A stretch of 64,000 bases of DNA, taken from Microbulbifer sp. THAF38 (GTDB lineage Bacteria > Pseudomonadota > Gammaproteobacteria > Pseudomonadales > Cellvibrionaceae). The notes under the pieces were generated by a model that searched no databases, was not told the origin of the DNA, and saw nothing but the letters and a program-made list of their open reading frames with translations. Numbering within the stretch: position 1 is the stretch's first letter; every line of letters starts with the position of its first letter. Made by a program: the position numbers and the translations under genes. Below are positions 58,512 through 64,000 of this stretch, piece by piece. The stretch is from contig NZ_CP045369.1 of the NCBI RefSeq assembly GCF_009363535.1, positions 2,119,001 through 2,183,000 on the forward strand, in the 5' to 3' direction.

Positions 58512-60221
58512 ATGACCGTCTCTCGTCGCACATTCGTTCAGGCAATGGGGCTTGCGCTGCTCACACCATTTACCGTCCGCTCCTTAGCGTCCAGCAGTAG
58601 CGAAACCTACGCACGTTTTAATCTGAGCGGCAGTCCATCGGGCTATGACATCGATCAGGATGGCCTGATTTTCGATTTGTCCGTGGCTTCGGGCGATCCC
58701 AGCCAAACGGGTGTGGTGCTCTGGACCCATATCAACCCAGCCGCCTTTGTGCCCGGTCAAACGCTGTATTTAGATGTGGCCCTGGATGAGTCATTTACCC
58801 AGCCGGTGATGAGCGCCGAGATCCATGCCGAGGATATCAGTGCGGATCGCGACTACACCGTGAACATTGATCTGGAAGGCTATCTGTCTCCCAACCAGCG
58901 TTACTACTATCGCTTTAAGTACGGCACCTTATGTAGCCGCACCGGGCGCTGCCATACCCTGCCGACCGGCGGGCTGGAAAGTATCAAGATGGCGGTGGTG
59001 ACCTGCCAGGATTACACCACGGGTTATTACAACGCCTACAACCATCTGGCAGATGAAGACGTGCACTGTGTATTGCACCTGGGTGACTTTATCTATGAGT
59101 ACGCGCAGTACGAAGGTTTTGAGGATGCTATTGTCCATCCCCTGAGCCTGCCTTCCGGTGCGAAGGTGGCTATGGACCTCGAAGACTATCGTCATATTTA
59201 CCGGGAATACCGCAAGGATAAAAACCTGCAGCGGGCGATGGAGAGGCATTCCTTTATCATCACCTGGGATGATCACGAAACTGCAGACAACGCCTACTGG
59301 GATTACGATCGCGATACCCTCGGCGTACCATCCCATCCCTACCAAACCGGTGACAACAACCCCGAGCAATTGCGTCAGCTGCGCCGGGATGCACAGCAAG
59401 CCTGGATTGAGTATGTGCCGGCGCGCGTGAAGGTCGATGAAGCGGCCAGCCATGCTTTTGACTACCTGCAGATCTATCGCTCTTTCCAGTTTGGTGACCT
59501 GGTCGATTTATATATGACCGATAGCCGCACCTACCGTACCAAGGAGCCCTGCAAAGACGGCACCGCCTGGCAAAACTATTGGTGCACCGACTACGAAAAG
59601 AAATCCCAGACCATGCTGGGTAAAACCCAGCGCGACTGGTTAATTGATGGCATCGTCAATTCAAATGCGCGCTGGAAAGTCTGGGGCAACCAGACCCTGT
59701 TGGCGCAACTGGCCGGCACTGCTCTCGGCCAGCCGTTAGTTTTTGCCAATTACGATGCCTGGGATGGCTACCAGTGGGAGCGTGAAAAAATTCTCTCCAG
59801 TGTTAAAGACAGCAATGTCGATAATTTTGTTGTGTTGACCGGAGACCTGCACACCAGTATCGCCTCTTACCTGAAGGTAAACTTCAATAAGGTCAGCAAC
59901 TGGAACTACGATAACCTGGTGGGCATTGAACTGATGACCCCATCAATCTCATCGCCGAATATGAACGATACGGTGGAAAGAGGGCGCGATGTGGGTGCTG
60001 TATTTACTTCACTGCTCAATGGCGGAGTGCAGGTGAATAACCCTCACATCAAGGATTTCGTCAGCGATATCTATGGTTATGCGGTGATTGAGTTCAACCA
60101 CAGCGAGTTGAATTGGACTGTCTATAACATCGACAAAAAGTCGGACAACCCGTCCACCAAGAAAAAGACCTATAAAAAGTTCAACTACGAACCCGAAGGC
60201 ATGTGGCTGACGGAGAAATAG
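58512..60221 (+). CDS. PhoD-family alkaline phosphatase/phosphodiesterase with Tat signal
   Basis: The 569-residue protein has a twin-arginine signal (SRRTFVQAMGLALL) and then a PhoD N-terminal domain (FDLSVASGDPSQTGVVLWTHI). The metallophosphatase core has GDFIYEYAQYEG, ITWDDHETADNAYWDY, VWGNQTLLAQL and VVLTGDLHTSI. PhoD enzymes bind Fe3+/Ca2+ and hydrolyse phosphate mono- and diesters outside the cytoplasm. It should be exported folded through Tat. It starts after an AGGAAGTTGGGG ribosome region. Confidence 0.9.
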   Translation: MTVSRRTFVQAMGLALLTPFTVRSLASSSSETYARFNLSGSPSGYDIDQDGLIFDLSVASGDPSQTGVVLWTHINPAAFVPGQTLYLDVALDESFTQPVMSAEIHAEDISADRDYTVNIDLEGYLSPNQRYYYRFKYGTLCSRTGRCHTLPTGGLESIKMAVVTCQDYTTGYYNAYNHLADEDVHCVLHLGDFIYEYAQYEGFEDAIVHPLSLPSGAKVAMDLEDYRHIYREYRKDKNLQRAMERHSFIITWDDHETADNAYWDYDRDTLGVPSHPYQTGDNNPEQLRQLRRDAQQAWIEYVPARVKVDEAASHAFDYLQIYRSFQFGDLVDLYMTDSRTYRTKEPCKDGTAWQNYWCTDYEKKSQTMLGKTQRDWLIDGIVNSNARWKVWGNQTLLAQLAGTALGQPLVFANYDAWDGYQWEREKILSSVKDSNVDNFVVLTGDLHTSIASYLKVNFNKVSNWNYDNLVGIELMTPSISSPNMNDTVERGRDVGAVFTSLLNGGVQVNNPHIKDFVSDIYGYAVIEFNHSELNWTVYNIDKKSDNPSTKKKTYKKFNYEPEGMWLTEK

Positions 60222-60244
60222 GCCAGTAAATAACAGTCTTCTAT

Positions 60245-60273
60245 AGCGCCATCAAGCCTGTTTTGGTGGCGCT
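60245..60273 (+). terminator. Hairpin after the PhoD gene
   Basis: AGCGCCA (60245-60251) and TGGCGCT (60267-60273) form a 7-bp stem about 25 bp after the stop codon. The T tract is short (TTATCT). Confidence 0.5.
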
Positions 60274-60420
60274 TATCTAACTCTCTTCGCCCAAGTCCCA
60301 CCCACCAAAGTCTTCACAAGTCTCTCAGTTGCTATCTGGCCCAGGGTGACCTATACCCTCGTGATTGATCGAGCGGGTTCTGATGTCGATGCTCACCGTG
60401 AACGCCACTTGGAGGCATCG

Positions 60421-61854
60421 ATGTTACAGAAAGCATATCCCTACTACCTGGCCAACGAAGCCGTCTATGCCAATACCGAGCTGGAGGTGACAGATAAGTA
60501 CTCCGGCGAGGTGGCAACACGGGTTGCCATGGCGGATGCCAAGGTGATCGACAGCGCTATCGATTGGGCCCTGCTGGCAGAAAAGCCCATGGCTGCGCTG
60601 CCCCCCTACAAGCGCCAGCAAGTTTTGGATCATTGCGTACAGCGCTTTCAGACAAGATTCGAAGAGCTGGCCGAGGCCCTGTGTGTTGAAGCGGGTAAAC
60701 CGATTCACGATTCCCGCGGGGAAGTCTCTCGTTTGATTGATACTTTCCGAGTGGCGGCAGAAGAGGCCGTGCGTATCAATGGCGAGATTATGAATCTCGA
60801 AATCTCCAAGCGCAGCGCGGGTTACCGGGGGTTTGTTAAGCGTGTTCCCGTGGGGGCCTGCTCTTTTATTTCACCGTTCAATTTTCCACTTAACCTCGCG
60901 GCCCATAAAGTGGCTCCAGCCATTGCCGCCGGCTGCCCCTTTGTGCTCAAGCCCGCGAGTAGAACACCCATTGGTGCCCTGATTATTGCAGAGGTGCTTG
61001 CGGAGACCGATCTGCCCAAGGGTGCCTTCTCGGTGCTGCCCTGTCATCGCGAAGGTGCTGACCTGTTTACCGTGGATGATCGCTTTAAATTACTCAGCTT
61101 CACCGGCTCTCCTGCCGTTGGTTGGGATTTGAAAGCCAGGGCAGGGCGCAAGAAAGTGATTTTAGAGTTGGGCGGCAATGCTGCCTGTGTGATCGATCGT
61201 GATACCGACCTGGAGGATGCGGTAGAGCGCTTAATCTTTGGGGCTTTTTATCAATCGGGCCAGAGCTGTATCGGAGTGCAAAGAATTTATGGGCACTCCA
61301 GCTTGTATGAAGATCTGAAGGCGCGCTTGCTGGAGCGCACCAAGAAGCTTAAAAAAGGCGATCCAAAATCCGAGCAGACTTTTATCGGGCCAATGATTTC
61401 CGAAGGCGAAGCGACAAGATTGCATAACTGGATTAAAGAAGGGGTTGAGCAGGGGGGCACACTCCTATGCGGTGGCAACCGCGATGGCGCCATGCTTGAG
61501 CCAACGTTAATGGAGAATGTTCCCAGTGACTGCAACGTAGTGCAGCAGGAAGCTTTTGGTCCTGTCGCAATACTGGAGCCTTTTGATGATTTCGATGAGG
61601 TGCTGAAGAAGGTCAACGACAGCGCATTTGGTTTACAGGCCGGGATCTTCACCCGTGATTTGTATAGAGCCCAAAAAGCTTGGGACACCCTGGAAGTGGG
61701 CGGCGTAGTGATTGGTGATGTGCCCAGTTGGCGGGTAGACAATATGCCCTACGGTGGCGTGAAAGATTCAGGCTTGGGACGAGAGGGGGTACGTTGGGCT
61801 ATTCAGGATATGACGGAGGAGCGGTTGATGGTGGTGCGCACATTGCCTTCTTAA
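60421..61854 (+). CDS. Aldehyde dehydrogenase family protein
   Basis: From ATG 60421, with GGAGG 5 nt upstream, the product is 477 residues, the normal family length; an extension to GTG 60346 is not needed. The motifs are SFISPFNFPLNLAAHKVAPA, GCPFVLKPASRTP (NAD(P) binding), FTGSPAVG, VILELGGNAACVID with the general-base Glu, QSGQSCIGVQRIY with the catalytic Cys, and EAFGPVAIL. It oxidises an aldehyde to an acid with NAD(P)+. Relatives with this N-terminus (YYLANEAV) are sometimes found beside an acetolactate-synthase-like gene, here 22 kb to the left. Confidence 0.9.
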   Translation: MLQKAYPYYLANEAVYANTELEVTDKYSGEVATRVAMADAKVIDSAIDWALLAEKPMAALPPYKRQQVLDHCVQRFQTRFEELAEALCVEAGKPIHDSRGEVSRLIDTFRVAAEEAVRINGEIMNLEISKRSAGYRGFVKRVPVGACSFISPFNFPLNLAAHKVAPAIAAGCPFVLKPASRTPIGALIIAEVLAETDLPKGAFSVLPCHREGADLFTVDDRFKLLSFTGSPAVGWDLKARAGRKKVILELGGNAACVIDRDTDLEDAVERLIFGAFYQSGQSCIGVQRIYGHSSLYEDLKARLLERTKKLKKGDPKSEQTFIGPMISEGEATRLHNWIKEGVEQGGTLLCGGNRDGAMLEPTLMENVPSDCNVVQQEAFGPVAILEPFDDFDEVLKKVNDSAFGLQAGIFTRDLYRAQKAWDTLEVGGVVIGDVPSWRVDNMPYGGVKDSGLGREGVRWAIQDMTEERLMVVRTLPS

Positions 61855-61985
61855 CTCGAGGGCTCTCGAACGAGAGTCATGAAAAATTGAGTTCCAGTAT
61901 TCCTGTGCGTATTGGAAATACCCAGAACTTTGCTGAGTGCTAGCCAGTAACTTTCACTTTGCCCCTCAATTGTTTATATTTCGAT

Positions 61986-61999
61986 AAATCTAGAATTTA
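61986..61999. promoter_or_regulatory. Probable ArsR operator upstream of arsR
   Basis: AAATCTAGAATTTA is a near-palindrome centred on CTAG, ending 7 bp before the arsR start. It shares TCTAGAA with the two sites upstream of arsP, which suggests autoregulation. Confidence 0.5.
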
Positions 62000-62006
62000 G
62001 GGCGTT

Positions 62007-62336
62007 GTGGAAATGGGAATTGATGAGGTAGCCAAAGCTTTAAAAGAGCTGGGTCACCCGACCCGGTTATTAATCTATAAAAAGATTGTTAAAGCAGGTA
62101 ACCCTGGGATTCCCGTGGGTAGCATCCAGGAGCAGCTCGACATCCCTGGGTCCACTTTATCTCACCATATCGCGAGCTTGGTCTCTGCCGGTTTGATCAC
62201 TCAGCGGCGCGAGAGTCGCACTCTGTATTGTGTGGCTGAATATCAGCGCTTAGTGGGAGTTATCAATTTTTTACAAGATGAATGTTGTAATGATGACCTT
62301 GCAGGCCAGGCCGATAACTGTAGTAAGCCGGAGTGA
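62007..62336 (+). CDS. arsR: ArsR/SmtB-family metalloregulator
   Basis: The 109-residue protein starts at GTG 62007 or ATG 62013. The winged helix-turn-helix is clear: VAKALKELGHPTRLLIYKKIV, IPVGSIQEQLDIPGSTLSHHI, LVSAGLITQRRESRTLYCVA. The classical helix-3 CxC motif of plasmid ArsR is absent. Instead cysteines lie at the C-terminus (QDECCNDDL, DNCSKPE), as in another arsenic-binding type. It is expected to repress itself and the arsP operon until As(III) or an organoarsenical binds. Confidence 0.85.
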   Translation: MEMGIDEVAKALKELGHPTRLLIYKKIVKAGNPGIPVGSIQEQLDIPGSTLSHHIASLVSAGLITQRRESRTLYCVAEYQRLVGVINFLQDECCNDDLAGQADNCSKPE

Positions 62337-62659
62337 GGCGAATCCCTCTTGTCGAGCCTTCTTTCAGTCCCCCCAATTTATCTACGCTCCTTTTTATCTC
62401 CCCTCCTTTGCTAGCTAAACATCGGCTGCTTGTTCCATTTTTCTTCGTCTGAAAATAGCCAAACCTAAGAGCATTGTTCGCTAAGTCTAATGGCTCAACC
62501 ATGTTGACCGCTTGGTCAAAACCTGAGGCTGGAAGGTTGCCAAATTGATTAAGACGATTTGGCCCTAATCAATATTTCCATATTTCTAGAAATAACTTGA
62601 CGTCGCCTAATGATTCGATGATTCTAGAAATATAGTTATTTTTTTGAGGAGTAATTACG
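62337..62659. other. Regulatory gap between arsR and arsP (323 bp)
   Basis: No gene was seen. The right third holds the putative ArsR operators and the arsP promoter region, with TTGACG at 62597-62602 as a possible -35. A GAGGAG ribosome site lies just before the arsP ATG. Confidence 0.5.
62581..62632. promoter_or_regulatory. Paired TTCTAGAAATA operators upstream of arsP
   Basis: A perfect 14-bp palindrome TATTTCTAGAAATA (62581-62594) and a second TTCTAGAAATA (62622-62632) lie 38 bp apart, flanking the TTGACG hexamer. Together with the related site before arsR they are the best candidate ArsR operators. Confidence 0.6.
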
Positions 62660-63754
62660 ATGTCTGTCGAGTTAGTCACCATGCTGGAGGAGGCACTCAA
62701 CATGTTTGCCTTCCTCGCAGTCGAGCTGACAGTGTTGTTTCTAGCAATCAGCTACCTTGTGGGGGTGTTGCAGGAGTACATTTCTCCTGACAGGGTTCAA
62801 GCGGCACTGAGTTCACGAAGAGGTAAGGGGTACCTTATTGCGGCACTCCTCGGCGTGATCACTCCATTTTGCTCCTGCTCTACGATCCCATTCATTAAAG
62901 GCTTGTTAAGGGCTCAAGCCGGATTTGGTCCAGTAGTGGTATTTCTATTCTCCAGCCCACTGCTAAACCCTATAGTTATTGGCCTGCTGGTCGTCACTTT
63001 CGGGCTAAATGTAGCCATCCTCTATTTCACGCTTGCAATGGCAGTCTCAGTCTTGGCTGGGTTTCTTTTGGAGAAGCTTGGCTTTGAACGGTTTGTTCGT
63101 GATGAAGCTTACCTGGAGTCCAGAGGTTGTAACTCGGGCTCCAAGAACAGTGAGGCCCAGCCTGCGATGGGTAGTGGCTTGCCTGAACGGGAAACTACTT
63201 CAAGTTTTGCTGCCCAAGGGGCTCCTCTACTTGCATCAGTAACAGGGCCTGGAATTGAAAAAACGGCGGTAGCTGGCAGTTGCTCGGTAAATCAGTCAGG
63301 AAAAAACACTTGCGCAAACAAAACTCAGCCAGAGGCTGCGAAGCCTAGCCGTTGGTTCACTATCTGGCTGTCTACCTGGAAGGACTTTAAGAAAACGCTA
63401 CCTTACCTGCTGATTGGTATCACGCTCGGGTCCTTTATTTATGGGTTTGTGCCTACCGATCTGATCGTGGCCTACGCCGGTGAAAACAAATGGTATGCGA
63501 TTCCTATCGCCGCTGTGATTGGTATTCCTCTCTATATTCGCGCCTCGGCCGTCATTCCACTGAGTGCTGGACTGGTACAAAAAGGTATGGCACTGGGCTC
63601 AGTGATGGCGCTGATTATTGGTAGTGCCGGTGCCAGCCTGACCGAAGTGATACTGCTGAAGTCGATCTTCAAAACCCAAATGATAGCTGCGTTTTTGACT
63701 GTTGTTTTAGGTATGGCGGTAACAGCCGGCTATTTATACAGCTTCCTCTTTTGA
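62660..63754 (+). CDS. arsP: ArsP-type permease (organoarsenical efflux)
   Basis: The 364-residue membrane protein has about eight helices in two halves joined by a soluble loop of about 90 residues. The helix motif TPFCSCSTIPFIKGLL is the signature of ArsP/DUF318 permeases, and SSPLLNPIV and IGSAGASLTEVILLKSIF are also conserved. The loop carries extra cysteines (SRGCNSGS, GSCSVNQS, NTCANK). ArsP members export trivalent organoarsenicals such as methylarsenite and roxarsone products. It lies downstream of arsR and 38 bp before a flavoprotein gene. Confidence 0.88.
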   Translation: MSVELVTMLEEALNMFAFLAVELTVLFLAISYLVGVLQEYISPDRVQAALSSRRGKGYLIAALLGVITPFCSCSTIPFIKGLLRAQAGFGPVVVFLFSSPLLNPIVIGLLVVTFGLNVAILYFTLAMAVSVLAGFLLEKLGFERFVRDEAYLESRGCNSGSKNSEAQPAMGSGLPERETTSSFAAQGAPLLASVTGPGIEKTAVAGSCSVNQSGKNTCANKTQPEAAKPSRWFTIWLSTWKDFKKTLPYLLIGITLGSFIYGFVPTDLIVAYAGENKWYAIPIAAVIGIPLYIRASAVIPLSAGLVQKGMALGSVMALIIGSAGASLTEVILLKSIFKTQMIAAFLTVVLGMAVTAGYLYSFLF

Positions 63755-63792
63755 GCAATGGTAACTAGAGATTCTTTTAGGAGTAATGACCA

Positions 63793-64000
63793 ATGAAAAA
63801 CGTCCATGATGTGATTGTCATCGGTGCCGGTCCTATCCGTATTGCCGCCGCGGCTCAATTTTTATCCCGAGGACTACAACCACTAGTACTTGAAAAAGGT
63901 ACATCTGCAGGTAGTGCTATGTTGGAGTGGGGACATGTACGGGTATTTACCCCCTGGTCTTATATGATCGATGAAGTACTTAAAAAGGTCAATGACAGCA
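63793..64000 (+). CDS. FAD/NAD(P)-binding flavoprotein of the ars operon, 3'-truncated by window edge
   Basis: The first 69 codons are visible. They encode an N-terminal Rossmann fold, DVIVIGAGPIRIAAAAQFLSRG, then PLVLEKGTSAGSAMLEWGHVRVFTPW. The dinucleotide motif GxGxxG/A is altered, with Arg after GPI where GPIG is usual. Flavoproteins of this type often follow arsP-like genes and may oxidise or reduce arsenicals; this is inference from position. An AGGAG lies upstream of ATG 63793. The gene continues beyond the right edge. Confidence 0.8.
   Translation, partial: MKNVHDVIVIGAGPIRIAAAAQFLSRGLQPLVLEKGTSAGSAMLEWGHVRVFTPWSYMIDEVLKKVNDS

Overview
The window reads as chromosome of a marine gammaproteobacterium of the Microbulbifer / Cellvibrionales type. 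This is an inference from gene content and protein style: a large TonB-dependent receptor, a two-gene EgtB/EgtD ergothioneine pathway, several secreted S8 proteases, NorR, a CadR-type MerR regulator and moderate GC. No rRNA, tRNA or CRISPR array was recognised. Genes lie on both strands in short operons.

Layout. 0-9.5 kb: 3' end of siroheme synthase cysG, a small membrane protein, a penicillin-acylase-family hydrolase divergent from a TonB-dependent receptor, then egtB-egtD and a DUF411 metal-binding protein. 9.6-14.4 kb: an ArsB/NhaD-type permease, an MFS gene split by an IS30-family element, and a YheT-like hydrolase. 14.4-18.2 kb: arsenite methyltransferase arsM, an ECF sigma factor with a zinc-finger anti-sigma factor, and two envelope proteins (one DUF2092). 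18.4-24.7 kb: a CzcI-like protein and a czcCBA heavy-metal RND efflux operon. 24.9-34.5 kb: an AT-richer accessory stretch with a 32-residue peptide gene, a kexin-like lipoprotein protease with a probable dedicated chaperone, a frameshifted DUF1428 gene, a metzincin destroyed by a second IS30 copy, a divergent S8 protease and a class D beta-lactamase. 34.6-42.2 kb: kup, a ThDP enzyme of the acetolactate synthase type, an MFS transporter, and norR divergent from a small membrane gene that has its own sigma-54 promoter. 42.2-44.7 kb: a membrane protein gene split by a third IS30 copy. 45-51 kb: cupin/LysR pair, TonB-like lipoprotein, CadA/ZntA-type ATPase with divergent cadR, metallophosphoesterase and a hotdog thioesterase. 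51.4-56.7 kb: a probable exopolysaccharide locus with a HlyD-like subunit, two paralogous family-2 glycosyltransferases, a TackOD1 zinc-ribbon protein ending in a GGDEF-like fold that lacks the signature, and a 56-residue micro-ORF coupled to one glycosyltransferase. 57-64 kb: thiolase, PhoD-type phosphatase, aldehyde dehydrogenase, and an arsR-arsP-flavoprotein operon running off the right edge.

The three IS30-family copies are each 1045 bp, share one orientation, encode identical transposases, and each sits inside a coding sequence with a clean 3-bp target duplication. Removing each element restores an open frame across the junction, so three host genes can be reconstructed. The strongest leads for new biology are the TackOD1/glycosyltransferase locus with its apparent ATC start and coupled micro-ORF, the NorR/sigma-54-controlled small membrane protein, the protease-chaperone pair, and the 32-residue peptide gene.
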